This document shows, one piece after another, positions 9,714-22,600 of a DNA stretch of 64,000 nt. This DNA is from Azorinus chamasolen (taxonomy: Eukaryota; Mollusca; Bivalvia; Cardiida; Solecurtidae): NCBI GenBank assembly GCA_963576725.1, contig OY755240.1, positions 60,450,633-60,514,632 of the forward strand, in the 5' to 3' direction. The translations under genes and the position numbers were made by a program. Numbering within the stretch: the first letter of the stretch is position 1; each line of letters opens with the position of its first letter. The notes under the pieces are model-generated. The model saw nothing but the letters and a program-made list of their open reading frames with translations. It was not told the DNA's origin and did no database searches.

Positions 9714-12700
9714 GTGAGCATTATAATAAAAGAGTTGTTAATAGCAATAATCTGTCACTTTTTGTGACAAAATAATTCAGGAACCACTGAAGCAACATAT
9801 GTCACGACCTATATGTCACTACTTTTCGCGACAACATTCGTTATATCTATCTATTTATACTGCAGCAACCTCATGTTGAGTATTATGTGCAGCTGTGCGT
9901 CAGAGCAGATTAATAAAAGTAAAAGTGATATAGAACAGGATGATTTACAGTTTAAAAAGTCTTGTTATTGATTAGCAAGAATAATTATTGACAGTTTAAA
10001 ACATGATAATAACACTGCTTTCTGCTCTTAGCCAACCTGTCTTACACCACTGACTGCCTGCTTAAACTGATCCAGAAATGTGGGATGGCAAGCTATTCCA
10101 AAGTATGATGGTTGCCGGAAAAAAGGAGAATTTGTAATAGTTTGCTGATGTGTGTATTTGTCGAAATGAGAGAGGATGCATGTGGCGTGTCAGTCTGATA
10201 GGATGCTGGAGATATGAGGGTGCTGGGAGGGCAACCAGGCCGTGGACAATGTATAGTACAATGTGTCTCTTCCTCTTCATTGAGTATGTTTACTAGCTAT
10301 CTTCAATTGTCAGAACGAAGTTAACTGCCAAGGATGCACATAATTAAGGTATCAAGGTACCTTCAGCATGTGCCACCGGAAAATCGTGTTTAATATAATT
10401 ATGTATATCTAAAGTCATTTTTCCTAAAGTTGGTTTACTTTATTTGATTATGAACTCGTCTGGATTTTTTTACCAGCTAGTGTCATACCTCTGGTATCAA
10501 CGTTGTTGTTGTTGTTCGGAAATGTTAATGTTGGCTATAAAGTTTTTACTATTCATGCGAATCTTATGAAATTTCATCATCAACAGACCAGTGTTGGTAC
10601 ACTAGCTCCCTTACTATGGTCTTATTTTTCAAAAACATTGACAATCCAATCAAAACCGAAATTTAAAATCCATTTAAAAATGTGTGAGTTTGAAATTTTA
10701 TAAACAGTGGTTACAAATTAAGTCATATTTCGGACTAAAGATAATTTTTATATCATCAGCATGTCCTGGAGATTGTGTCATAAAATATCGATAAAACCAT
10801 CCATTTAGGAGTTTTACAATATTTTAGTTTTAAGACCCTTGAAATTCTGCCTCCTGCTATGTTTCTTTTGATGTTAGACGATCAAAGCAAGATATCAAAA
10901 TGTTGTAACACAGATACTTCACTGAGACAATTATGCCTTTTGATATGTTGCAAAGCAGCAAACTGTGTCAAATTCAGATACTAATTACAGAAATTATGTA
11001 TGTTTGAAAAAGCAACTGCCAAAAATATAAAATAGCTTTTGATCATATTTATATCCAGTGGAGAACTGATATTGAGAGTGACATTTTTTCACTAAGCTCC
11101 TTCCCTTTTCTTTCCATTGAATTGCCCTGATCATTTAAGAAAACTGATTTTATTACCAGTTACCCATAATTACTCATTAGAAAGGTGTTATACTGAGCTT
11201 ATCTACATCTATAGTTCAGGTTACCATGAGGGAACTATGGATGAATGGTCGCCTATTGTTTTATCACTCATGTGCTCTGATTATAATTTTCCTCCTAGCC
11301 TAGGTGCCCTCAATTAGCCCTTACTCATAAATAGCTGACTGGTTAAGTCAGACAAATGCTACATATAGGTGGTATTAAAGAAAAACGGATTTACACGGCT
11401 TCCGTGACCGTATCTCTTGTGACATTTCGTTAATGCAATGATTAAAAGAAATTATTGGCAAATCATTAATCTAAAAATAAAAAAATGATATTTAGTCGCT
11501 CAAAACCTTAAATAACTACATTGTAATAAAAGACTATGCACAGTTAGGTTTAAAAAGAGTAGGGCCAGCATTTAGATGGAGATAATGAAGAGCTGAGTCT
11601 TGAAGTCCTCGGCTGAAATGGCTGTTACTTTGTCAAGTTGGACACTGTTCCATTTTTTTTTATGTTCCTTGGATGGAAGGATTGTTGTCTAGACAGAGTT
11701 CTACAGTATGGAATCTTGCATGAATGAGTGTTTATATTTCTTGTTTGAGTAGAGTTTTTGACCAGATGTTTTTAACTATCATTAGCCACATGTACTTCAT
11801 TGTTGGCGATCTTGTACAGCACCAGGAGTCTGGCATCTCTGGGTCTGATCTGGAGCGACTTCCACTGGAGGCCAGTGAGCATATCTGTGATACTGGATCT
11901 GTTTTGATACTTGTTTTTCACAAAGCATGCTCCACGTTTTTTTCGTTTTGACAAATACACTAATAATTGTCTGTATTTCTTGTTCAGCAGTTGTCATTCC
12001 TTTCTTTGTTGCCGTAGAATGTAATACACATGGTTTGTACTCTAGTAGCAGCTTATCCACTCTTGTGATTGGACGCATCACTGCATGGTCTTACGGTATT
12101 ACTTAACCCTTACAACATTGAAATTTCAAATGGACTATTCCCAAATTCAAATAGGTCAAATTTATTGTGAATATTTAGAGAGTTTTCTAAAAAAAAGTGT
12201 AACATGACAAAAGTGCAGACCCTGATGAGAGGGCTCCTCTACACTGATTACAAAGGACATTAATGACTTGTGTCCCGCTCTGTAAGGGTAAACCTATGAA
12301 CAAGCTTAATCAATTAAAATTATTTCACCCTTTATCCCACATATATGTCTTTGAAGAGAGTAAACCCAGATCAGATAGAACCTGTACTATCAATCTGATT
12401 CTGAAATGGCCAAAAGTTCCAGCGATCATATACCATTGTAAATTATCATGTAATTAATATTAATGATTAAATCATGACATACATTATTTTTTACATGAGT
12501 ATTTATATGATTTAGTAAAGAGTTAAGGTTGTAAATATTTGTTGAATGCCTGCAGATCAAAACTATTGTGAAGTCCCTCAGTTACATTCTGTCATGGTAA
12601 GCCTCAAATGTTTACTTATTCAAGATTTATTTTTCTGTACAGATATCTCCTGGAGTAAGTTATCTTGCTATTTGAGAATTGTGTCTCGTTTGTGCCATGA

Positions 12701-15700
12701 TGATGCAGCCTCTTCAAGTCATGCATCAGACACTGGGAAAGAATCCATCAGAACAGTTGGAAGAATGCCAGGTAAATAAAATTAAAAATATGAATCTTAG
12801 AAGTTTTGTTGGAATAAAAAAGTTGATTTAGTATAACATTGTCATGGTTTTTATTGTTTCTCTTTTGATTTTACACATTCTACAAAAGCAACCTATTATT
12901 TAAGCCTTTCACTGTTGAATATTTTTATGAGAAATAATGACATCATGAATATTTATTAGCTGAAATGTCTTGATGGCATAGGTACACATGAATTGATATT
13001 TTGTTACTGCTAGATACTGTATAATCAGTCATAAACAATCAGAGCAGACTGACCAGACAGCTCCTACAAGAGCCATCTGATCTGGGTCTACTCTTTTTGG
13101 AAAAGTTTGGATTTTTCATATGAGGAAGCCTTCCAGCTGGTTTGCAGTAGGTCTGTTTTCATATGAGGAAGCCTTCCAGCTGGTTTGCAGTAGGTCTGTG
13201 GTTCTACCAGGATGTTTTTCTGTGCATGAAACAATGCAATTTGTTCCATGCACAGAAATACATCGGGGTCCTCCTCCACCTGTAATTAGTTTGACTTTGC
13301 GATATGACTGAAATACTGTTCAAGTGTTTAAGTAACATAAAACCCAGATACAAACAAACAAACTGTTTGCAAAGGTGTATTTATGAAGGAAAGGTTTAAC
13401 CCTTTCCTCCATAAATACGCCTTTCTACACCTTTGCAAACAGAGTAGACTCAGATCAGACTGATCAGGATCTGCTCTGTTTGCCAGTAGACTTTGATAGA
13501 TCTGTTTCTTTACTTTCTATATCTACAATGTTCCACCTTTCGTATTTCTTTATAACTATTTTGTTAATGAATATTCAGTTGGTATTGAAATATGGTCTAA
13601 ATACAGAACAGGGAAAGGGTTAAGCCTTTAGCTAATGAATATCCATGTAAGAAATTTTGAACTCGTAAACAGTAATCAGATGAATTTTGTAATTGCATGT
13701 ACATATAAATAGAGGAGTATTTGATCATGGCAGACCCAGTATTATTCCATAAGCACAAACAGATCTACAGGCGCTGTCTGATATGGGTCTGCCCTGTTTG
13801 TGAAGGCATAAAAAGACATCTCTATCAGGTAAAAGGTTAAATGTCACAGAAGCACAATGGTCTAAACTCACAAGTCTGAATTCGCTACAGTCCAATATAT
13901 TTTTAGCTCACCAGAGCACAAAGTGCTCAGGGTGAGCTTTTGTGATCGCCTGATGTCCGTCGTCGTTCGTCGTCTGTCGTCAACAATTCGAACCTTTAAA
14001 AATCTTCTTCTCTGAATCTACAGGGTTCTCAGCTTTCATCTTTGGCACATAGCATCATATTCAGGTCCTCTACAAAAGTTATATGAATTATGCCCCTGGG
14101 GTCAAAATTGGTCCCATCCCAGGGGTACCTTGTTTTCAATAGAAACATATACATGTAGTAAAACTTTGAAAATCTTCTCCTCTGAAACTGGATGGTTCTC
14201 AGCTTTCGTATTTGACATGTAGCATCATGTTCAGGTGCTCTACAAAAATTATATAAATTATGCCCCTGGGTTCAAAATTGGCCCGCCCCAGGGGTGGCCA
14301 GTTTTCAATAGAAACATAGTGAAAGTTTGAAAATCTTCTCCTCTGAAATTGGAAGGTTCTCAGCTTTCATATTTGGCACATAGCATCATGATCAGGTTCT
14401 CTACAAAAGTTATATAAATTATACCCCTAGGGTCAAAATTGGCCCCACCCTAGGGGTGCCTTGTTTTCTATGGAAACATATAGTGAAGAATGTCAGAATG
14501 TTTGTATTGGCATGTAAGTTGAGTTGTGCTAATTCCAGATGAACAGTATAAATTGTTTCTGACAAGACCAGACCAGCCCAAGAAGCCAAAGATTCTCAGA
14601 GTTTCCATCATTGGCGAGCCAAACTCAGGAAAATCAACCTTAGTCAACAAACTCGTAGGATGGAGGGTATCAATATTTCTGTGTAACTTTTTAATTTGAA
14701 ATAAAGAATATTGTCAGTTTTCTAAATAACCAGTAGCAGTAAAATCTGCACAGCACACCCATTTTGCATTAAACCCTTCTCTTGCTGAATTTTAAAATAC
14801 ATTTCTCCTTCTTTACCCATGCCCTGTTGTATAATTACATATATCTTCTAGTGTTGTTCCGATAATCGGTTATAATCGATGATTGATCGGAAAAGTATTT
14901 TAGATTTACTATCGATAGTAATTTTGCCATAATTGATTACTGACTGTATAATCTGTACAGCAGCATCAGTAATTTTTGTAGGCGTTTTAATGGGAATATA
15001 ACTTTATGAAGTATTTTACCTTTATAATAAGCCTCTACCAAGCTGTATTCTGTGACCATTCATTAATATCGTCTCTACGAGATGATTCTAATGAATGGTC
15101 ACAGCATACTGTTTGGTTGACACAACACATTAGTTAGGTATTAGCTTGTTACATCAAGCTTTACATGCACAGAATCTCTGAAAGTATTTTTGATTAATTA
15201 TCAATTTTTAATCGATAATAAATGTCGATTCAATTCGTTAATCGATTTTGATCCGATTCTCCATCCCTAATATCTTCACTGTGTACAAGTATTTCGCTGT
15301 GCAATCACTGCTGTGGAGTGCGCTTGTTGCACAATCAACTTGTAAATAGTGCAGACCCTGATGAGACAGCTCCTGCAGGAGCTGTCTCATCTGGGTCTTC
15401 ACTATTTACAGGTAGGTATATTGACGTGAATAGCAAGCGAAGGGTTAATATTTCTTAACATAGGTGACCAATTACCCAAAATAATGTTCCATGCAGGTCT
15501 GACTATAACACAAGTAACAGCCTTGTCAGGTATTCATAGAGGATCTAACATTCATGTCTTTTCATATTATAATCTTTTATTCTAGTCATCACAGTCCTTA
15601 TTTTTGAGCCAACTGATGTGACAAAAGTAGCAAAAGGGATTACAGCTGTAATCATTTTTGCCATAATTTAGGCCTTTTTGCCTGTGTTTTGGTTTTTGAT

Positions 15701-18700
15701 ACTTTCACAGAGAAATATCATGCGTAGATGTGCATAAAGTAAGGAATTCATCAGTCATCGTTTTGACAGAATTTGATGCTTTGCTGTCACAAGATAGAGT
15801 AACACTCTGGGACTTTGTGCAAATGGCAAGTGAGGCATCCATGTCCTTTTGATATAATTCTAGCTTTAAAAATAAAACTTGATATGAAATTCTATTTGAA
15901 AAGATTCTTTTTATAACATGACAAAAATATTAACTTGAAATTGGGTTGCTTTCCCAATTGATTTTCAGTATATAATATCTAACCCTTACCCTCCTGTGAA
16001 AAAATAATGTCTTGATTAAATTTGGATCTGCTCAATTTTGACTGTCACAAATTTTGGAGGTCTTATAGACCTCTGGGAGTAAATTTACAGTCGTCTGAGC
16101 GGTGTGAAATCATAAAAGATCTGACTTTACAGTTTCTTACAATACCAAAAAACCCTGTGTACATATGCCGTTATCGAAATTGAGTTAATAGATTTTCATG
16201 ACGTCATTATTTCTTGCATGAATATTCAACAAGGAAAGGGTTAAGTATATCGTATTGAATTGAACTCAACAGTTAAACACTGGTTGACCAGTCAGCTAAT
16301 ATTCAACATTTAATGGGCTATGAGCAGAGCTAGAGATAACAGTGCGTACCCAAATGCTAAAATCGTCATTTCTCCACCAAACCCTATACTGTGACCACTC
16401 TTTAGAATCGTCTCTTTGAGACAATTCTAAGGAGTGGTCACAGTATAGGGTTTAGCGGAGAAATAAAGGAGCTATTATTGTAAATGTTTAAATTTACACA
16501 TCTTATCTAGACCTCTGGTTAAGTCGCTATTTGGTAGGACTTGAAGATTGTCAGCTGATGAATAGATAATTTATAGTTTGAAGGTTGATATCTTTTTCAG
16601 CAGTAAAAATCATATTAGTTGTTTTTGTCCACAGGTGAATGCTGTGTCGTCTAGAGTACATACAACAAGGAAGAACACATCAGGAGTCCTGACTGAGGGG
16701 GATACCCAGATTGTTAGTATCCTGAATATTTTACACACAACACATTTTTTGCTTGTCTGTTTTACCAAGAAAAAGGTTAAGCTATTGCCATAGCCTTATC
16801 ATTGTCGTGGCTGTCGTTATTTTGCTAAACTTTAGTCGCATTTTTTTCAACATCTGTACAGCTATTTCCACAGCAAAAGATAAATGTACATACTCGGATA
16901 CTAAAATCGTCATTTCTCCACCAAACACTCTGTTGTGACTACTCTTTAAAATCATCTCGAAGAGACAATTCTAAAGCTTAGTCACAACATAGGATTTGGT
17001 GGAGAAATAAAGAAGTTATTCTTGAAATTATTTAAATTTACGCATCTTATCTGACCTTTCTACCTCTATTCAACTTTACACAGTGGTTCATCATTTCAAT
17101 ACTCAGCTAAAATCTTGTAAGGACCTTTACTTTTTCATGCATATTTAGTAACAAGTAGTTATAGCCATGGAAAATATTTCCATGGTAATGGACAAACGGC
17201 ATCGACATGCAGTGTCACCTGGTGTGAAGAAGGTGATATTTTTAACCCATTACTCCATGAATTTTCACATAAGAAATAGTGATGTCATGAATGTCAATTA
17301 AAGTCATTTCTGTAATGGTTTGTGAACACATGAACAATTTTCTATGGCAGAAACTGTAGTCCTATCTATATTATTGCATAAGCAAACAGAGCAGACCCTG
17401 ATCAAACAACTCCTGTAGGAGCCATCTCATCTGGGTCCTTGTATCTGTCATGCTTTTTCATCAGGCTTTCAGCTTTCAGCAAGTAACACATTTACCGGTA
17501 CCAATGAACACTCTTGGTCATAATACATCATCAATATGATACTGGTATTAGTAATATCATAAATAAAGAATGAAAATAGTTATTGTAACATATTATTAAT
17601 CCTTTCCCTCATATAAACACCTTTTCATACCATCACACACAGGGTAGACCCAGATCAGGTCAGTGCCTTCTCTGTTTGTTTATGATTGACATGATATAGA
17701 TCTAATTCTACAGTTTTTATACGCCCACCTAATAAAGGTGGTCGTATATTGGCGTGGCCCTGTCGGTCCGTCTGTTTATTCGTCTGTCAACATTTTGTTT
17801 GTCCGCAGTTTTCTGGGAAAACTATAAAACAGATATTAATGAAACTTCACACAAATGTTTAATGCATTAAGATCTGAAGCTGAGTCGATTCTGAGGTTCA
17901 TTTGATTTGTCGTTTTGGAGTTATGGTCCTTGCACTTAAAAAATAATGCAAATATATGCAAATAGTTTGTCCGCTGTTTTCTGGGAAAACTATTTGACAG
18001 ATATTAATGAAACTTCACACAGGTGTTTAATGCATCAAGATCTGAAGCTGAGTCGATTCTGAGGTTCATTTGATTTGTCATTTCGGAGTTATGGCCCTTG
18101 CACTTAAAAAAAGAATGCAAATATATGCAAATAAGAGGATGGCCGTATCTTTTTCATTTTAAATGTTATTTACTTCAATTTTTTATATGATATAACCTTA
18201 ATATGGATTTTCACATATATTGCGGGTTTTTTGATATGTCATTTTATTCTTAAGTTATGGCCCTTGAACTTTTTGTGTTCGTTGCTAAATGTTTGTCAGT
18301 CAACTTTTAGTTTGTGTTGTTTTTTGAGAAAACTATGAAAAGAATATTAATGAAACTTCACACAAATGTTTTATGCAACAATATCTGAAGCTGAGTTGAT
18401 TTTGAGGTTCATTTAATATGTCGTTACAGAGTTATGGCCCATGCACTTTACGAAAATTTGCAAATATGAAGATGGCCATAACTGTTTTTATTTAATAAGA
18501 TATTTACTTCATTTTTTTTTATATAATATCACCTTAATATGGAGATAAATATCTGGAGCACAAACTAGAAGGTGTCAAAACTTACAAGGCATATTGAATC
18601 AGAGAAAGTTTGCAAGTGGGCGTATATCATGTACCGTTTGCAGTACTCTTGTTGTAAAAAGTAAACAATTCCCTTGTAAACTTTACATTATAAAGATTAA

Positions 18701-19584
18701 CTTTTTGCACGCTAAGTAATTTTTCGTCTGCAGCAATTGTCGTCTGCTTCAATTCTAAAAATAAAAATTCTCTCATTTCTTTGCAAAAATATGGTCAAAG
18801 TAACAAACAGTTTGGATCCTGATGAGACATCGCATTATGCGGCGTCACATCTGGATCCAAACTGTTTGCATAGTTAATCACGGTTTCACCGCTAGCGTGC
18901 AAAGAGTTAAGCTAATAAATATTCATGTTGTCATTATTTCTTACATGAATATTGAATAGACTACATTATTAATCATTATATCACTATTTAAAGTGGGGAC
19001 TGTTTAGGAGCCACTTATATCAGAATCTGACTGTGTATCTGACTTCCATGTGTTGTTTCCAGTGAATAAGTACTAAACAGTTTTGTAAAGATTGTATTTA
19101 TTGCACACAAATGTTCAATATAAACCAGCATTGGCTTATTAACCCTTTACTCCATGAATATTCATGTAAAATAAATAATGACATCGTGAATATTGATTAC
19201 AGTAAAACCTCTTTATAACGGCCATAAAATTAATAAAGTATTTTGTGTTAAAGGCAGGTGGCTGCTTAAAGCAAGGAGCGTTCTTTTTTACTTTCACCTT
19301 GCTTTAAGCAGCCACCTGCCCTAAATACCAACTAAATAACACAATTTAGTGGCCATTATAGAGAGGTTTTATTGTAGGTTAATTGTTTAAAAGCTTAGGA
19401 TTTACTCTGTTTGCAAAGGCATAGAAGGATGTATTTATGGAGTGAAAGGTTAATGTGTGACAGTGTTACTTAAACAGCAATTAATAATCACCTTAGCTTG
19501 CACTTTGACTGATGAAGTTTGTGAAGTTCAGTAGATCTTTGAGCAGACGTTATTTTTTTATGCCCCCTCAGATCTGTGATCTGG

Positions 19585-19615
<31 letters not shown>

Positions 19616-22600
19616 ATATTGTTTTTGCTCTGTCTGTTGGTTGGTTTGTCTGTCACAACTGTTGGTTGGTTCATCTGTTTGTCCCCAACTTTAACGTTGG
19701 TGATAATTTTGTCGCCATTTCACATACAGTCTAACCTGCTTCAGCGGTCACCTGGTATCAGCAGCCACACTGCTGTAAGCGGCCACTCTAGGACCCTCCC
19801 AACGAAAAACACTATATATTACACCTGGTATAAGCGGTCACCTGCCTAACGCGGCCAGCGGCCACTCTATTTCATCCCAAATGGCCAATACACACTGGTG
19901 TAAGCGGCCAGGTGTTCTACAAATGTAAAGCGTGTAAACACTTTTCATGGCTATTGATAGGTAACATCAGACATTTTGTCACATTTGAATGCATACAACT
20001 AACGGTCATGACCCATTTGGACCCCTTATCAGAGTTTCTTTTGTTTGTTTACAAAGCGCGTCGGTTGTTCACGCCATATTAATTGGGGATTTACCTTCTA
20101 CTCGGAATTCCCCAGGAATGTAATCACGCGTGAACTAGCTGGTTCCCGACTTCCGCTTTATGAGTTAGATGTTCGCGGACAGAATATTCGGGAAACCAGT
20201 CGTGTCAAACATGGCAACACCGTTAGAAGTTACACCCTGAAGCCAAATTCGAATAACACTGGCACGTGTATTACTCAAATGAAAGAACCGACACTTATAA
20301 ATAAGTGAAGAACGACAAACAAGGCAATTAATTCGATATGACTTGCAATTATTACGGGCACTTTAGGTCAGAACGGTCTTTATAAATATTGATTAGTATA
20401 CTGCTGGCTGTACACAAAATACATGTCTGTCATAATTACTCGAAAGTATGCTTGGTAACATGCACCTGGTTTAGGCGGTCACCTGCTGTAAGCGGCCAAA
20501 GTGGCCACTTCCCTAGACTGACCGCTTACAGCAGGTTGGACTGTACATACTTCAAACTTGGCATGCATGTGCAACTTATGGAAGCGAACAGTTTTAGGGG
20601 TGACTTATTTAGATCACGGTCATACATCAAGGTCAAAGATCATTTCGGGGGGCATAGTGTTGCTCAAACACATCTTGTTTTACAATGTATTTAGCTTGGC
20701 ATGGGGTGCTTTTTTTTCAATTTTATTCAAGTACTACATATTAAGATATATCTGATTTTGCAGGTGTTTGTAGATACTCCAGGTGTGATTACAGCTTTTC
20801 AGAGAAAAAGGTAAATGTCAAAATCAGTGCACAATATACAGTTAAACCTCTCTATAACGGCCACTGAATTGTGTTAATTAGTTGGTATTTAGGGCAGGTG
20901 GTTGCTTAAAGCAAGGTGAAAGTAAAACAGAACGCTCCTATAGGAGCGTTATGTTTAACTTTCACCTTGCTTTAAGCAGCCACCTGCCATTAACATAAAA
21001 TACTTGATGTGATTTAGAGGCCGTTATAGAGAGGTTTTACTATACAAAACTAATCTCATTTAACCCTTTATTCCATACACCTTTAAATGCCTTTAGCAAA
21101 AGAGTTGGCCGAGATCGAATTGCTCCTTGAGGAGCAATCTGATCAGAGTCTGCTCCGTTTGCTTATAGAATGATATAGATCTATTTTACGATTTTTGGAA
21201 TATGGAATAAACGGTTAACATAGAGAAAGCTGGCCATGGAAATGTTTTTCCTTTCTTTGCCTTTGCAAACAGAGAAGACCCAGATCAGACAGCTCCTATA
21301 GTATAATATGCCATTATAAAAATTAATCTAATTAATATTCATCACATCATTATTTCACAGAATATATCGTGCTTGTGGATGTAATTCAATATGGTTTTAG
21401 CTTATGATGTATATCAGTGTTGATGGTGTATCATATACAGAAACCATTACATTTCCCTTTTTAGCTCCACTTTTTCAAAAAGTGGAGGTATTGTCATGAC
21501 CCTCTCGTCGGCGTCGGCGTCGGCGTCGGTGTCGGCGTCGGCGTCGGCGTCGGCGTTGGTTAACCTTTTTGTTAAGGTCCTTTTCTCAGAAACCATCAAA
21601 GATATTTGGGTCATATTTGGTATGTATGTTTACTATCACAAGGGGAACCCATTTCACAAGGGTAGGTAACTCTAAAATTAATATTGCCATAGTTATGCCC
21701 CTTTTTCGACCTAAAATTTTCATTGTTGGTTAAGTTTTATGTTCAGGTCCATGTCTCAGAAACTGTCAAAGATATTTGGTTCATCTTTGGTATACATATT
21801 AACTATCACAAGGGGAACCCATTTCACAAGGGTAGGTAACCCTAAAATTAATTTTGCTATAGTTATGCCCCTTTTTCGACTTACAATTTTCATTGTTGGT
21901 TAAGTTTTATGTTCAGGTCCATGTCTCAGAAACTGTTCAAGATATTTGGTTCATCTTTGGTATACATATTAACTATTACAAGGGGGGCCCATTTCACAAG
22001 GGTAGGTAACCCTAAAATTAATTTTGCTGTTGTTATCTCCCCTTTCTGACTTAGACTTCCACTACACTATCCAGCACTAAAGAAAGTGGAGCGCGCTGTC
22101 TGCGGACAGCTCTTGTTTGACTTTTATGACCCCACTTTTGAAATTGGAGAGCATTTAATCCTCAATTCCATATACAGTCAATATTCTTATAACAACCATG
22201 TTATTTCCCACAGAAACTGTTGTTGTATTGAAAAAAATTTTTGTAATGAACAGTCATTATATATGTTCAAATAGTTTTGTTTCCAAAGTTCATGTCAATA
22301 TGATAAATATTCCGTTATCTCAAATGTTGTTATAACGAGAGATCACTGTGCATATACATGCATGTCGTTTTAACATTTTTGCCAAATAGTAAATCAGATG
22401 GTTCCTGTTGGAGCCATCTGATCAGGGCCTGCTCTGTTTTCATATTGAATAATGTCAATCCGGTTCTTCAGATTCTGTCATGGAAAACATTTTCTGTGTT
22501 TATATGCCATTTCAAAAGTTTGTTGAATTTATATTCTTAATGTCATTCCTCCATAAGCTATTTTTAGACCCAACCTCTTTGAATAAATCTACCCTAAAGT

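Larger units (their letters stand above)
17596..18955. mobile_element. TTAA-1 MITE carrying two insertions
   Basis: Left segment 17596-17719, middle 18653-18696 (AACAATTCCCTTGTAAACTTT) and right 18908-18955 (AGCTAATAAATATTCATG...) are consecutive TTAA-1 sequence, split by a TRC element and a TTAA-3 element. Confidence 0.75.
19556..20685 (+). mobile_element. TRC-type element split by a TA-flanked element
   Basis: Outer parts 19556-19726 (TATGCCCCCTCAGATCTGTG...) and 20544-20685 (TACATACTTCAAACTTGGCA...CACATCTTGTTTT) join smoothly if 19727-20543 is removed. Includes a 28-G run and a TCTTGTT end. Confidence 0.7.

Noticed and set aside
12546..12642. ERAL1 start at ATG 12546 or 12594 without splicing
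   Set aside because: Possible, but a canonical acceptor at 12641-12642 and a phase-matched first exon near the divergent promoter fit better. Not excluded.
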